DNA of 64,000 nt from Mycobacterium sp. 1554424.7 (GCF_001665295.1 NZ_LZSE01000034.1:186001-250000), one strand, 5' to 3'. Shown: positions 8,034 to 17,443, counted from the stretch's first letter. The notes: generated by a model not told the origin, from the letters alone. Program-made: numbers and translations.

Positions 8034-9470
8034 ATGGCGATCACCGGAACCACCGCCCGGCCGGTTAACCAGTTCATGAACGACCCGATCGGGTTCTTCG
8101 GCCAGTCGTACACCCAGATGCACAGCATTGCGCGGCCCGAGCTCGAAGAGCTGCAACGCCAGGCGATGGGCGTCCGCTTCCGGGAGCACTACGACTCCAT
8201 CGAGATGCTGCGCAAGCTGGCCGACCGGCTGGGCATCACGGCGCTCAATGAATTCAATGATGTTGTGCCGCTGTTCTTTTCGCACACGGCCTTCAAGTCG
8301 TACCCGGCCGCGCTCGTCGACAAGAAGCGCTTCGACCTGATGACCAAGTGGCTGGACAAACTGACCAGCTACGACCTGTCCGGGGTGGACACCGCCGGGT
8401 GCACCGGGATCGACGACTGGATCGACCGCCTCGACGAACAGACTCCCCTGGAGGTCATCACCTCCAGCGGCACCACCGGCACCATCTCGATCCTGCCCAA
8501 GGACAAGCGCGGTGCCGAAGACGGCATGACGCTGTGGAAGATCTGCCTGTTCCAAACCTTCGGCCGGGAACCGACCGAAGCCGAACTCAACCCCGCCGTG
8601 GACGTGGTGTGGCCCAACTTCGCCAACGGCAAGCTCGGCCATCTGCGCATCGCCAACATGATCAAACGCGGCTTCACCGGCGGCGACGAAAGCAGATTCC
8701 ACGCCCTGTACCCCTTCGCGGTGGACACCGACCTGATGTTCCTGGCGTCCAAGATGCGGGCGGCCGCGGCCCGCGGCGAGCTCGACCGGCTGCAGATCGA
8801 TCCAGCACTCGCGGCCCGCAAGGACGAGTTCATCGCCACGCAGGCGCGCCAGGCCCAGGACATGGATGCGTTCTTCGCCCGCATCACCGAAAAGCTGCGC
8901 GGCAGGCGCGTATTCATGACCAGCGCCTACACCCAGATGTATGACATCGCCAAGGCCGGCCTCGAGCGCGGCGTGCGCAGCGTCTTCGCGCCCGACTCGG
9001 CGATCCTCACCGGCGGCGGGATGAAAGGCGTTGCGCTGCCGAACAATTTCATGGACGTGATCAAGGACTTCCTCGGCGTCGACCGGATCCAGATCGGTTA
9101 CGGCTTCTCCGAGTCGAGCACCTTTCACTGGGGTTGCAGCGAGGGCCGCTACCACGTCGCACCGTGGGTCATCCCGTTCGTCCTCGATCCTGAGACCAGC
9201 GAGCCTCTCCCCCGCACCGGTGTGCAGACCGGCCGCGCGGCCGTCTACGACATCCTGCTGCGCGCCCACTGGGGTGGCGTCATCTCCGGTGACGAAGTGA
9301 CCATCGACTGGGACCTGCAGTGCCCGTGCGGGCAGGCCAGCGTCGCGTTCGAGAAGGACATCATGCGTTACAGCGAGAAGAAGGGGATCGAAGACGACCG
9401 GATCACCTGCGCCGCAACGCAAGAGGTGCACGACGAGGCGGTCAACTTCATGAAGGGCGTGGAGCTGTGA
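8034..9470 (+). CDS. LuxE-like acyl-protein synthetase (fatty-acid activating)
   Basis: A 478-residue member of the LuxE/acyl-protein synthetase family. It is predicted to activate a carboxylic acid as acyl-AMP and pass the acyl group to the LuxC reductase. The AMP-binding signature SSGTTG is at residues 144-149 and GYGFSESSTFHWG in the C-terminal half matches the adenylate-forming core. It is longer than Vibrio LuxE (about 370 residues). Its stop overlaps the GTG of luxC by 4 bases. No luxA, luxB or luxD is present nearby, so this is a reductase system, not bioluminescence. The acyl substrate is unknown. Confidence 0.82.
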   Translation: MAITGTTARPVNQFMNDPIGFFGQSYTQMHSIARPELEELQRQAMGVRFREHYDSIEMLRKLADRLGITALNEFNDVVPLFFSHTAFKSYPAALVDKKRFDLMTKWLDKLTSYDLSGVDTAGCTGIDDWIDRLDEQTPLEVITSSGTTGTISILPKDKRGAEDGMTLWKICLFQTFGREPTEAELNPAVDVVWPNFANGKLGHLRIANMIKRGFTGGDESRFHALYPFAVDTDLMFLASKMRAAAARGELDRLQIDPALAARKDEFIATQARQAQDMDAFFARITEKLRGRRVFMTSAYTQMYDIAKAGLERGVRSVFAPDSAILTGGGMKGVALPNNFMDVIKDFLGVDRIQIGYGFSESSTFHWGCSEGRYHVAPWVIPFVLDPETSEPLPRTGVQTGRAAVYDILLRAHWGGVISGDEVTIDWDLQCPCGQASVAFEKDIMRYSEKKGIEDDRITCAATQEVHDEAVNFMKGVEL

Positions 9471-10924
9471 TCGCCTACACCGTCCCGCTGTTCCTGCGGG
9501 GACGCGTCATCGACGACGACCTCGTTTCTTTCGACACCCGCCTCGGTGCCGCACAGTTTCAAGCACCCGACATGCGCAAGTACGTCGAGCAGCTGGCGCT
9601 GGAAAGCCCCGCGAAGATGGCCGACCTCTACGACGTGGGCTTCGACGAGATCCTCGACGTGCTCGAGGCGGTGGGCGACGCGCTGGACTTCGAGTCCAAC
9701 GCCCACCTGCAGGAGGCGTACGAAGCATCGCTGATTGCCAACGTGTTGCCGGCGGAGATGCTGCAGAACAGCTATCGCGTTCTGCGGTCGCTGTTTTCCC
9801 GCGACAACGTCACCGAAATCGCCGACAGCCAGGTCGGACTCGACTACCTCAACGGATGGGTCCCGCACAAGCTGCACGACGGGCGCGAGCTGCGCGTGCG
9901 CGCCTTCGGTTCCCGCGTGCTGCATATCCCGGCGGGCAACGGCGGCCTGGTCTCGGCAGTGACGATTCTGCGTTCGGTGATCACCCGGTCGGACGCGATC
10001 GTCAAGGCGCCGTCCAATGATCCGCTGACCGCAATCGCCATCGCGCGCACCCTGGCCGACGTCGCGCCGAATCACCCGATCACCAGGCACCTGGCGGTGG
10101 GGTATTGGAAGGGCGGCGACGTGACCGTCGAAGAGGCGCTGTATCACCCCCGCCACATCGAAAAGATCGTGGCCTGGGGCGGCCTGGCGTCGGTCAAGCA
10201 CGTAACCCGTTACATTCAGCCCGGTTTGGAGCTCATCGCGCTGGATCCGAAACGCAGCGCCACCATCATCGGCCACGAGGCGTTCGCCGACGAAGCCACC
10301 ATGCGCGAGGTGGCCCGCCGCGCCGCGACCGACATCGGCGTGGCCAACCAGGAAGGCTGCGCCAACGCCCGCGTCATCTACGCGCTCAGCGGGACGGACG
10401 CCGAGGGGCTGGCCAACGCCAACCGGTTCGGCGAATTGGTCTACCAGGAGCTGATGTCGTTGCCGGCGGTTGTCAGCACCCCGCCGCGGTACCCGAACCG
10501 CGAGCTGCTCGAGCATCTCGAGTCCTCGCGCATGGCCGACGAGTTCTACCGGGTCATCGGCGGCGACCGGCGCGAGGGCGCGATCGTTGTCTCGCAATTC
10601 GATGAACCAGTGGACTATTCGCCGATGCTGTCCGGCCGGGTGGCTAACATCGTGCCGGTGGACAGCATCGACCAGGTCACCGCGGCGGTGAACTCCTATA
10701 CGCAGACGATCGGCATTTACCCGGAATCTCTCAAGCGCCAGCTGCGAAACACGTTGCCGCTGTTCGGCGCCCAGCGGCTGACCAGCCTCGGCTATGCCTG
10801 CAGCGTCGCGGTCGCGATGCCCCAGGACGCCATCGAGCCGATCCGGCGGATGTGCAAATGGATCGTCGACGAGGAATGCGACCCGGACGTGGTCATTCCG
10901 CTCTGGCGGCTGGCGCCGGCATGA
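9467..10924 (+). CDS. LuxC-like acyl-CoA/acyl-protein reductase
   Basis: A 485-residue aldehyde-dehydrogenase-fold enzyme of the LuxC family, predicted to reduce an enzyme-bound acyl thioester to the aldehyde with NADPH. Cys298, in the NQEGCANARVIY context, fits the acyl-accepting cysteine. The RVLHIPAGNG and APSNDPLTAIAIARTL stretches match the nucleotide-binding part. Start GTG 9467 overlaps the luxE stop, and the stop overlaps the following SDR start, giving strict 1:1:1 coupling. With LuxE it would form a fatty-acid reductase complex. Confidence 0.85.
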   Translation: MIAYTVPLFLRGRVIDDDLVSFDTRLGAAQFQAPDMRKYVEQLALESPAKMADLYDVGFDEILDVLEAVGDALDFESNAHLQEAYEASLIANVLPAEMLQNSYRVLRSLFSRDNVTEIADSQVGLDYLNGWVPHKLHDGRELRVRAFGSRVLHIPAGNGGLVSAVTILRSVITRSDAIVKAPSNDPLTAIAIARTLADVAPNHPITRHLAVGYWKGGDVTVEEALYHPRHIEKIVAWGGLASVKHVTRYIQPGLELIALDPKRSATIIGHEAFADEATMREVARRAATDIGVANQEGCANARVIYALSGTDAEGLANANRFGELVYQELMSLPAVVSTPPRYPNRELLEHLESSRMADEFYRVIGGDRREGAIVVSQFDEPVDYSPMLSGRVANIVPVDSIDQVTAAVNSYTQTIGIYPESLKRQLRNTLPLFGAQRLTSLGYACSVAVAMPQDAIEPIRRMCKWIVDEECDPDVVIPLWRLAPA

Positions 10925-11853
10925 CCGAACGTCCGACTGCCCTACAGGTCGTCGACGGAATCGACCTGTCGGGCAAGACCTGCGTGATCACGGGTGCCTC
11001 CTCCGGGTTGGGCCGCGAGTCGGCACGCGCGCTGGCCGCCGCCGGCGCGCACGTCGTCCTGGCTGCCCGCAACCCCGATGCCCTGGCGCAGGCGACCCAG
11101 TGGATAGCGGCCGAGGTGCCCCACGCCCGGACCTCGACGGTGGCGCTCGACCTCACGGCGCTGGCTAGCGTCCGTGCCGCGGCGAGTGCCATCCGCGAGA
11201 TCGCGCCGGTGATAGACGTCCTGATGAACAACGCGGGCGTCATGTTCACTCCCTTCGGCCGGACCCGCGACGGATTCGAAACACAAATCGGTACAAACCA
11301 TTTCGGTCACTTCGAGCTCACACGGCTGCTGACCCCGCAACTCGCGGCCGCCGGCGGGGCCCGCATCGTCGCCCTGTCCTCCGGCGGCCACGTCATGGGC
11401 GACGTCGACTTCGACGACCCCAACTGGGAGAGCAGGGAATACGACAAGTTCGTCGCGTACGGCGCGTCCAAGACGGCGAACATCCTGCACGCGATCGAGG
11501 CAGACCGGCGCCTGAGCGGCTCGGGAATCCGCGCCTACGCCGTCCATCCCGGCACCGTGGCCACGTCCCTGGCGCGGTACATGTCGCGTGCGGACTTCTC
11601 CGACCTACGCAAAATGGTCTCGGCCAGCGCCGCCGCCCGCGGCGAATCGGCGGAGGGCCTCCTCGACCTCACCACGCCCGAACAGGGTGCGGCCACCCAG
11701 GTGTGGGCCGCGGTCAGCCCGGAACTGGCGGACCGGGGTGGGCTCTATCTGGAAGACTGCGGGATCAGCCTCGCCGCCGCGCCCCACGCGCGCGACGAAC
11801 AGCGCGCGGCGGACTGGTGGCTCCTCTCCGAAAAGTTGTGTGACAGGCCGTGA
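10921..11853 (+). CDS. Short-chain dehydrogenase/reductase
   Basis: A 310-residue classical SDR, close to retinol-dehydrogenase-like actinobacterial enzymes. It shows the TGASSGLG nucleotide-binding motif at residues 24-31, NNAGVM, and the YGASK catalytic Tyr-x-x-x-Lys. Wedged between luxC and tetR with 4-base overlaps on both sides, it is the obvious candidate to act on the aldehyde made by LuxC/LuxE, reducing it to an alcohol or working in reverse. The substrate assignment is an inference from the operon. Confidence 0.85.
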   Translation: MTERPTALQVVDGIDLSGKTCVITGASSGLGRESARALAAAGAHVVLAARNPDALAQATQWIAAEVPHARTSTVALDLTALASVRAAASAIREIAPVIDVLMNNAGVMFTPFGRTRDGFETQIGTNHFGHFELTRLLTPQLAAAGGARIVALSSGGHVMGDVDFDDPNWESREYDKFVAYGASKTANILHAIEADRRLSGSGIRAYAVHPGTVATSLARYMSRADFSDLRKMVSASAAARGESAEGLLDLTTPEQGAATQVWAAVSPELADRGGLYLEDCGISLAAAPHARDEQRAADWWLLSEKLCDRP

Positions 11854-12422
11854 ACCGACACGAACGGCGAAAGCTCGAGGTGCGGCAGAAGATCCTCACG
11901 GCTGCCTTCGAGCTGTTCCTCAGCAAAGGCGTCGCCGCCACCACGATCGAGGAGATTTGCGAGCGCGCCGACGTTGCCAACCGAACCTTCTTCAACCACT
12001 TCGCGACCCGTCAGGACATGATCCGGGCGTTGGCGCAACTGCGACTGGTCAACCTGCACGACGTCGTGTTCGATCGCGGCGATCAGCCGATCCCGGCGCG
12101 CCTGGCCGGTGTGTTCGACGACATCGCCACCACGCTGGTCGGGTCGGGTGACACCTACCGCGAGATGATCGGGGAGATGATGGCCGTCAGCGGCTACGGC
12201 ATCCAGCGCGGCTTCAACCTGCACGACACCTTCGTCGAGCTGGTCAAGGAGGGGGTCGCGCGCGGTGAGGTCAATCCACGGCACGACGCAGAAACCCTGG
12301 CCGACATCATCGTCGGCGCCCTGTCCGGGGGCATCGTCAACTGGACGGTCGACCGGACATATTCGCTGGAGACCAACCTGCACAACCTCGGTGTCGCACT
12401 GGCCGAGTTGCTGAGCACCTGA
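11850..12422 (+). CDS. TetR family regulator closing the luxE operon
   Basis: A 190-residue TetR repressor with its helix-turn-helix at about residues 28-50 (TTIEEICERADVANRTFFNHFATRQDM). The GTG start overlaps the SDR stop by 4 bases, so it is the last gene of the luxE-luxC-SDR unit and probably regulates it through the palindrome at 7956-7971. Its end faces the enoyl-CoA hydratase gene, 7 bp away on the other strand. Confidence 0.88.
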   Translation: MNRHERRKLEVRQKILTAAFELFLSKGVAATTIEEICERADVANRTFFNHFATRQDMIRALAQLRLVNLHDVVFDRGDQPIPARLAGVFDDIATTLVGSGDTYREMIGEMMAVSGYGIQRGFNLHDTFVELVKEGVARGEVNPRHDAETLADIIVGALSGGIVNWTVDRTYSLETNLHNLGVALAELLST

Positions 12423-12429
12423 CACGAGC

Positions 12430-13248
12430 TCACGGCTCCGGCAGCGGCGTCCAGTCGGCCGACAGCCGTGAGCTGAACCGCGGCGGCCGCCGATCCAGGA
12501 AGGCGGTGACTCCCTCGCGGGCGTCGGCGGTGCCCATCACGCGGTGGTGCAGCTGGGTTTCCAGCGACGCGACCTGTCGCGGGGTGTAGTTGTGGGCGGC
12601 GCTGTCCCACAGCAGCCGCTTGCACAACGCGGCGGACATCGGGGCCACGTGGGCCGCGATGTCGCGGGCCATCTCCACCGCGTGCTCGAGCACCCGCTCG
12701 GCGGGCAGCGCCCGGTTGGCGATGCCGAGCGCCACCGCCTCGGCCCCGGTGAAGGTGCGGCCGGTGAGCAGCACCTCGGCGGCCACCCCCAGGGTGGCCA
12801 GGTGCGCCAGCGTCCAGTGCGACATGCAGTCGGGGATCACGCCCCGGCGCACTTGCACCACACCGTATTTGGCGTCCTCGGCGACCACGCGGATGTCGGC
12901 CTGCAGCGCGATCGTCAGGCCGATCCCGATGGCGTGGCCGTTGAGCGCGGCGATCACCGGTTTGCGCAACTCGAAGGCGGCCGGGTCGATCGGCGACGCC
13001 GAGAACGCGCTGTCCTTCGCGGGGGCGTCGAACGGCGAGATGTTGCCCGAGAAATCCGCCCCCACGCAAAAGGCGCTGCCCGCGCCGGTCACCACGATGG
13101 CGCGGACGTCGTCGTCGCCGTCGCAGTCGCGGTACGCCCGGCTCAGCAGCGCGCCCATCTCGGCGGTGTAGGCGTTGAGGTGTTCGGGGCGATTGAGCGT
13201 CAGCACCGCCACGCCCCCGTCGATGTCGATCGTCAGGTCCGGGCTCAT
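12430..13248 (-). CDS. Enoyl-CoA hydratase/isomerase family protein
   Basis: A 272-residue crotonase-fold enzyme acting on acyl-CoA thioesters, typically hydrating 2-enoyl-CoA. The oxyanion-hole segments are visible: FCVGADFSGN (first) and ALNGHAIGIGLTIALQADIRV (second). The C-terminal region RRPPRFSSRLSADWTPLPEP is the trimerisation/tail part. The ATG at 13248 is chosen because the frame upstream of it runs over the LON-domain gene, whose stop is 11 bp away. It is the last gene of the reverse operon that starts with the DUF3263 gene. The substrate is not evident. Confidence 0.85.
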   Translation of the reverse strand: MSPDLTIDIDGGVAVLTLNRPEHLNAYTAEMGALLSRAYRDCDGDDDVRAIVVTGAGSAFCVGADFSGNISPFDAPAKDSAFSASPIDPAAFELRKPVIAALNGHAIGIGLTIALQADIRVVAEDAKYGVVQVRRGVIPDCMSHWTLAHLATLGVAAEVLLTGRTFTGAEAVALGIANRALPAERVLEHAVEMARDIAAHVAPMSAALCKRLLWDSAAHNYTPRQVASLETQLHHRVMGTADAREGVTAFLDRRPPRFSSRLSADWTPLPEP

Positions 13249-13259
13249 CGCCTTGCCCC

Positions 13260-13901
13260 CTATTCGGACAGCTGGAATTCCACCATGTCGGCAAGCGCGT
13301 CCACGGCCTCGCTCAGCGCAGCGAAGCGATCGGCGGCCGACGGCGCCGACAGCACGGTGTAGCGGTCGGCCGTCCCGATCGGAATGCGGGACGCCAACGC
13401 GAAAAGCCGCCGCCCGGGGTCGGTTCCGCGGGGCCCGAGGAGCACGTCGCGCTCGGGCAACCGGGCATCGCGGGCCTCCGCGATCCGTTCGAACAGTGCG
13501 ATCAGCCGCTCCTCGAGATCCAGCAGCTGCGCCTCGGTCACCGGCTCGCCGGGTTCGTCGGGCCACATCGTCACCGTCGCGCGCGGATAGGGGTCGTCGG
13601 GCAGCCACTCGCGCACCCGGATCCGCTCGCCCGTGTGGCAGCGCAGCGCGTACCGGCCGTCGCCGAGGTCGGCGTGTTCGTCGATGCGCGCCAGGACGCC
13701 GACGTCGCAGCGCGCGTCACCGCCGCCGACCTCGCGGCCCCGCGCGATCAGCACGACGCCGAACGGTTCGTCGCCATCGATGCAGCGCCGCGCCAGCGCG
13801 CTGTAGCGGGGTTCGAAGATGCGCAGCGGCAGCTCCTGGCCGGGCAGCAGCGCCGACTCGAGCGGGAACATCGCCCGCTCAAGGGGTTCGGTGTCGGCCA
13901 T
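13260..13901 (-). CDS. LON substrate-binding (N-terminal) domain protein, Rv0434 type
   Basis: A 213-residue stand-alone LON N-terminal domain protein without protease or ATPase parts. The hallmark is MFPLESALLPGQELPLRIFEPRY near the N-terminus, followed by the GVVLIARG strand. Free-standing LON domains may recognise unfolded or damaged proteins, but no partner is established here. The ATG overlaps the upstream ligase stop by one base (TGATG). The gene order matches Rv0433-Rv0434 of M. tuberculosis. Confidence 0.88.
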   Translation of the reverse strand: MADTEPLERAMFPLESALLPGQELPLRIFEPRYSALARRCIDGDEPFGVVLIARGREVGGGDARCDVGVLARIDEHADLGDGRYALRCHTGERIRVREWLPDDPYPRATVTMWPDEPGEPVTEAQLLDLEERLIALFERIAEARDARLPERDVLLGPRGTDPGRRLFALASRIPIGTADRYTVLSAPSAADRFAALSEAVDALADMVEFQLSE

Positions 13902-15043
13902 CAGATGTCCAGCTCGGCCACCAGCGCGTCGACGACCGCGCGCAGGTCGCCGTCGTGTTCCTCGGCCACCCGCCGCTGGCGCTGGTACGAGGCGCCGTCG
14001 GCCCAGATGTCGGCCACCGCGCGCAATTCGTCGGCGCAATGCAGCGACTTGGCGATCGGTTCCAGCCGGGTCAGCATGTCGGCGAGATCCTCGGTGACCA
14101 GCCGTTCGTTGCTCTCGGCGTCCAGGATGATCACCGCGTCCAAACCGTATCGCGCGGCGCGCCACTTGTTTTCCTGGACATGCCAGGGCGGCATGATCGG
14201 CAGGGAGTCGCCCGCGTCCAGCCGGCGGTCCAGGTCGACGACCAGGCAGTGCGTCAGGGCGACCAGCGCGCCGAGCTCGCGCAGGTTGGGCACGCCGTCG
14301 CAGACCCGCACCTCGAGCGTGCCCAGGTGCGGTGACGGCCTTATGTCCCAACGGATCTCGTCCATGTGGTCGATGATGCCGGTCTTCTTCTGGTCGTAGA
14401 CGAAGCCCTCGAATTCCGCCCAGGTCTGAAAGTGAAAGGGCAGCCCCGCGGTGGGCAGCTGTTGGAACATCATCGCGCGGTTGCTGGCGTACCCCGTGTC
14501 CTCCCCGGCCCACCACGGCGACGACGCCGACAGCGCCAGCAGGTGCGGGTAGTACTTGAGCAGCGACGTCATGATCGGCATCACCTTGTTGGCCGACGAG
14601 ATCCCCACGTGCACATGCACTCCCCAGATCAGCATCTGGCGGCCCCACCATTGGGTGCGCTTGATCAGCTCGGCATAGCGCGGCGCGTCGGTGAGCTTCT
14701 GCGCGGACCACTTGGCGAACGGGTGCGTGCCGGCGCAGAACAGCTCCATGCCGCGGTCCCGGACGATCCTGCGCGCGGGGCCCAGGGTGTCGCGCAGGTC
14801 CTCCATCGCCTGCGCGGCACACTCACAGACGCCGCTGACGACCTCGACGGTGTTGCGCAGCAATTCCTTGTGCACGCGCGGGTTTTGGCCGATCTCGGCG
14901 ATGACCGCGGGGGCCTCGTTGCTCAGGTCGCGGGTCTGCGCGTCGATGAGGGCGAACTCCCACTCCACCCCGATCGTCGGCCGCGGCGAGCGGGCGAAGT
15001 CGATGTGTGCGCTCGCCCGGTTGCCCGGTGGGCTAGCCGGCAC
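13901..15043 (-). CDS. Carboxylate-amine ligase, YbdK/GCS2 family (Rv0433 type)
   Basis: A 380-residue glutamate-cysteine-ligase-like enzyme of the YbdK family, which joins a carboxylate to an amine with ATP. Since mycobacteria use mycothiol rather than glutathione, the true product is unclear. The core motifs [29 protein letters not shown] and the [10 protein letters not shown] region are intact. I chose GTG 15043 ([11 protein letters not shown]) because an upstream in-frame start at 15079 would extend 47 bases into sodC; even so, the gene overlaps the sodC stop by 11 bases. Confidence 0.88.
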   Translation of the reverse strand: MPASPPGNRASAHIDFARSPRPTIGVEWEFALIDAQTRDLSNEAPAVIAEIGQNPRVHKELLRNTVEVVSGVCECAAQAMEDLRDTLGPARRIVRDRGMELFCAGTHPFAKWSAQKLTDAPRYAELIKRTQWWGRQMLIWGVHVHVGISSANKVMPIMTSLLKYYPHLLALSASSPWWAGEDTGYASNRAMMFQQLPTAGLPFHFQTWAEFEGFVYDQKKTGIIDHMDEIRWDIRPSPHLGTLEVRVCDGVPNLRELGALVALTHCLVVDLDRRLDAGDSLPIMPPWHVQENKWRAARYGLDAVIILDAESNERLVTEDLADMLTRLEPIAKSLHCADELRAVADIWADGASYQRQRRVAEEHDGDLRAVVDALVAELDI

Positions 15044-15728
15044 CGATGACACCGCACGCCACCCGCTTGCCGGCGTCACCGGTCGTCATCGTCGTCTGGT
15101 CGGGGCCCGGTGTTCCGTTGGTCTGGTTGTAGCGATCCGACGGGATGTTGGCGAAGTTGTCGGCGCCGGCGTGGATCACGATCGCGGTCTTCTCGCCGGT
15201 CAGCAGGTCCTCCATGGCGAAGGCGTCCGTGGTGGTCACCAGCATCCCGACCCCGTCCTTGCGAACCTGCAGCGACGTCAGGTCGCCGCTCTCGGGTGAC
15301 CCGGAATGCCCGGGCGCCTGGAAGTGCCCGCCGGCGGACAGAAAGTCGCCGGGCGCGCCCCCGGTCGGGGCCGTCGAATTGGCCTCGCACTTGCCGACCT
15401 TGTGGATGTGCACGCCGTGGAAGCCGGGCGCGAGGTGACCGGAGCCGCTCGTCGCGATCGTGATGGTGGCATAGCCGTTGCTGAAATCGAACTTCGCGGT
15501 CGCGACCTCGACCCCGTCGGGCCCCTTCAGTTGGGTGATGATGCTTTTGCCCGCCGGCTGCTGCTGCTGGTCGCCCTCGGTGCCCGCGCTCGCCGTCGGC
15601 GCGCTCGACCCGGTCCACACCGCGGGCGTGGTGCCGGGGACCGTCGAGGCGTGCTGAGGCGATGCGCACCCGGCGACCAATGCGATCGCGGACATGGCGG
15701 CGGCAGCGGCATTGCGGTGCTTGGGCAT
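15033..15728 (-). CDS. sodC: Superoxide dismutase [Cu-Zn], lipoprotein
   Basis: Detoxifies superoxide at the cell envelope. The 231-residue precursor has a lipobox LVAGC with Cys21 as the lipidated residue, then a low-complexity linker rich in Ser, Thr and Gln (about residues 22-65). The SOD domain follows, with the copper-binding [14 protein letters not shown], the [11 protein letters not shown] loop and the C-terminal GKRVACGVI. The two cysteines GKCE and RVACG fit the conserved disulfide. It sits 46 bp downstream of virR and overlaps the following ligase gene. Confidence 0.95.
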   Translation of the reverse strand: MPKHRNAAAAAMSAIALVAGCASPQHASTVPGTTPAVWTGSSAPTASAGTEGDQQQQPAGKSIITQLKGPDGVEVATAKFDFSNGYATITIATSGSGHLAPGFHGVHIHKVGKCEANSTAPTGGAPGDFLSAGGHFQAPGHSGSPESGDLTSLQVRKDGVGMLVTTTDAFAMEDLLTGEKTAIVIHAGADNFANIPSDRYNQTNGTPGPDQTTMTTGDAGKRVACGVIGAG

Positions 15729-15774
15729 AGCGAGAAGCCTATCCCGACGGCCCCCGAATTTGGAGCAGCGGTAG

Positions 15775-16248
15775 TCAGCCCGTCACCAGGACGATGACGC
15801 CGGGCGGCTGGCCGTTCAGCGCCGGAATCCGTGGCTGGACGGGCGCTCCCAGCTTCTGGCCCACCGCATCCGCGGTGGCGTGCTCCCCGTCGGCGTCGGT
15901 GAAATACACCGTCGTGGCCGCGATGTCGGGCACCGTCAGGTTTCCGACCTCGGTCACCTTGAAGCCGGACGAGGTGAGCTGGTCCTTGGTGTGCGCGGCG
16001 ACGCCCTCTTTGGACGAGATGTTGTAGATGCGCACCTCGGCCTGGTTCGCCGGGGCGCTGGTGGTGGCGGCCGCCGAGCTGGTGGTGTTGGTCACGCTGG
16101 ACGCCGGCGACGCCGACTCGTCGTCGGACTTGCCCGAGGAGCTCAGCGCCTGCCACCCGAGCAGCACGAAGATGACGCCCAGGAATATCAGCACCATCAC
16201 CATGGCCCGCAGGGGAAGGCCCGTGGAGTCGGGCACGCGCTCTTTCAT
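15775..16248 (-). CDS. virR: Membrane-anchored LytR_C-domain protein VirR (Rv0431 type)
   Basis: A 157-residue protein with one N-terminal membrane helix (residues about 15-35), a Ser/Thr/Ala-rich linker to about residue 68, and an extracytoplasmic LytR_C (CpsA/LytR C-terminal) domain starting at [14 protein letters not shown]. The M. tuberculosis homologue Rv0431 is described as VirR, which restrains release of membrane vesicles and associates with the cell wall. The location between the DUF3263 gene and sodC is conserved. Confidence 0.88.
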   Translation of the reverse strand: MKERVPDSTGLPLRAMVMVLIFLGVIFVLLGWQALSSSGKSDDESASPASSVTNTTSSAAATTSAPANQAEVRIYNISSKEGVAAHTKDQLTSSGFKVTEVGNLTVPDIAATTVYFTDADGEHATADAVGQKLGAPVQPRIPALNGQPPGVIVLVTG

Positions 16249-16267
16249 CGAGCCCCACTGTAGCGAG

Positions 16268-16576
16268 TCAGGTCACCTCGAAGCCGAGGCGCCGCGCGGC
16301 CCGCGCCTTTTGCCGGCTGGCGCGCAGCCGCCGCAGCCGCTTCACCAGCATCGGGTCGGCGGCCAGCGCCTCGGGCCGATCGACCAGCGCGTTGAGCACC
16401 TGGTAGTAACGCGTCGCCGACATCGAGAACAGCTCCTTGATGGCGTCCTCCTTGACCCCCGCGTACTTCCACCACTGGCGTTCGAACGCCAGGATGTCGT
16501 GTTCGCGGCGGGTGAGGCCGTCGGCGATTTCAGCGTCGTCCCCCGATCGATTTGCCCGCGCCATGGCGCTGTCCAT
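16268..16576 (-). CDS. DUF3263 protein (Rv0430 type)
   Basis: A 102-residue protein that is first in the virR-sodC operon. The motif LTRREHDILAFERQWWKYAGVKE and the following YYQVLNALVDRPEALAADP-type helix define DUF3263; the C-terminus is very basic (RRLRASRQKARAARR). The fold prediction suggests a small helix-turn-helix-like, possibly nucleic-acid-binding, protein, but no function is established. ATG 16576 (MDSAMARANR) matches the family N-terminus better than an in-frame start 75 bases upstream. Confidence 0.88.
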   Translation of the reverse strand: MDSAMARANRSGDDAEIADGLTRREHDILAFERQWWKYAGVKEDAIKELFSMSATRYYQVLNALVDRPEALAADPMLVKRLRRLRASRQKARAARRLGFEVT

Positions 16577-16755
16577 ATCGCTTCCCCTGGACCCTTCCGG
16601 CGAATTCTCGACGTGCTCGAATGACTGACTTACGTAGGCGTTTAAGGGCATGTTTCGCGCGAATCATTGAACCACGTCGCGAACCCTCAAGCCGTAATCC
16701 AGACCCGCGAGTCGGCCGATTCGCTGCGATTGCCCCGGCTCCCCCCGGAGCCCCC

Positions 16756-16837
16756 GCGGCGTGCATCGTCGCCGCGCATAGCCCGATTGCGCGCTCCTCC
16801 TCACGCCGCGTTGCGGCGTGCATCGTCGCCGCGCATA
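16756..16837 (+). repeat. 25-bp perfect direct repeat upstream of def
   Basis: A 25-bp sequence beginning GCGGCGTGCATCGTC occurs at 16756-16780 and again, identically, at 16813-16837, 57 bp apart start to start. Each copy contains an inverted repeat (GCGGCG ... CGCCGC), so each could fold into a hairpin. The second copy ends 12 bp before the def start codon. The 273-bp gap between the DUF3263 gene and def contains no other recognisable gene. Confidence 0.8.
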
Positions 16838-16849
16838 AGCTAGCCGATC

Positions 16850-17443
16850 ATGGCAGTCGTACCCATCCGCATCGTCGGCGATCCGGTCTTGCACGCCCCG
16901 ACGACGCCGGTGGCCGTCGCCGCCGACGGTTCGCTGCCGGCCGACCTGCCCGAGCTGATCGCCACCATGTACGACACCATGGACGCCGCCCACGGCGTCG
17001 GGCTCGCCGCCAACCAGATCGGATACGGCCTGCGGCTCTTCGTCTACGACTGCTCCGAGGACCGCGGCCTGACCGACCGCCGCCGCGGCGTCGTCATCAA
17101 CCCGGTGCTGGAGACCTCCGAAATTCCCGAGACCATGCCCGACCCCGGCGACGACGACGAGGGCTGCCTCTCGGTCCCCGGCGAGTCGTTCCCCACCGGC
17201 CGGGCGAAGTGGGCGCGGGTGACGGGGCTCGACGCCGACGGCGCCCCGGTCACCATCGAGGGCACCGGCCTGTTCGCGCGCATGCTGCAGCACGAAACCG
17301 GGCACCTGGACGGCTTCCTGTACCTGGACCGCCTCATCGGCCGGCACGCGCGCGCCGCGAAGCGGGCGGTGAAGTCGCACGGCTGGGGCGTTCCGGGGCT
17401 GTCGTGGCTGCCGGGCGAGGGGCCGGACCCGTTCGGCCACTGA
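16850..17443 (+). CDS. def: Peptide deformylase
   Basis: Removes the formyl group from nascent N-terminal methionine; an essential metalloenzyme. The 197-residue protein has all three motifs: [10 protein letters not shown] (motif 1), EGCLSVPG with the metal-binding cysteine (motif 2), and QHETGHLDG with the metal-binding histidines and catalytic glutamate (motif 3). A Gly/Asp/Glu-rich insertion ([11 protein letters not shown]) precedes motif 2, as in other mycobacterial enzymes. The stop overlaps the next gene's ATG by one base (TGATG). Confidence 0.97.
   Translation: MAVVPIRIVGDPVLHAPTTPVAVAADGSLPADLPELIATMYDTMDAAHGVGLAANQIGYGLRLFVYDCSEDRGLTDRRRGVVINPVLETSEIPETMPDPGDDDEGCLSVPGESFPTGRAKWARVTGLDADGAPVTIEGTGLFARMLQHETGHLDGFLYLDRLIGRHARAAKRAVKSHGWGVPGLSWLPGEGPDPFGH

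Noticed and set aside
7047-9431. 794-codon minus-strand frame across the MFS and luxE genes
   Set aside because: Spans two clear forward genes and their promoter region and has no family resemblance.
8034-12422. Bioluminescence (lux) operon
   Set aside because: luxA, luxB and luxD are missing. The luciferase-fold genes elsewhere in the window belong to F420/FMN metabolic branches and are not linked to luxC/luxE.
4534-13248. Prophage or genomic island with integration machinery
   Set aside because: No integrase, transposase, attachment repeats or tRNA seen; it is an accessory block only by comparison of gene order.
12430-13608. A 392-residue enoyl-CoA hydratase with a long N-terminal extension
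   Set aside because: The extra 120 codons overlap the LON-domain gene in another frame; the crotonase domain begins at the ATG at 13248.
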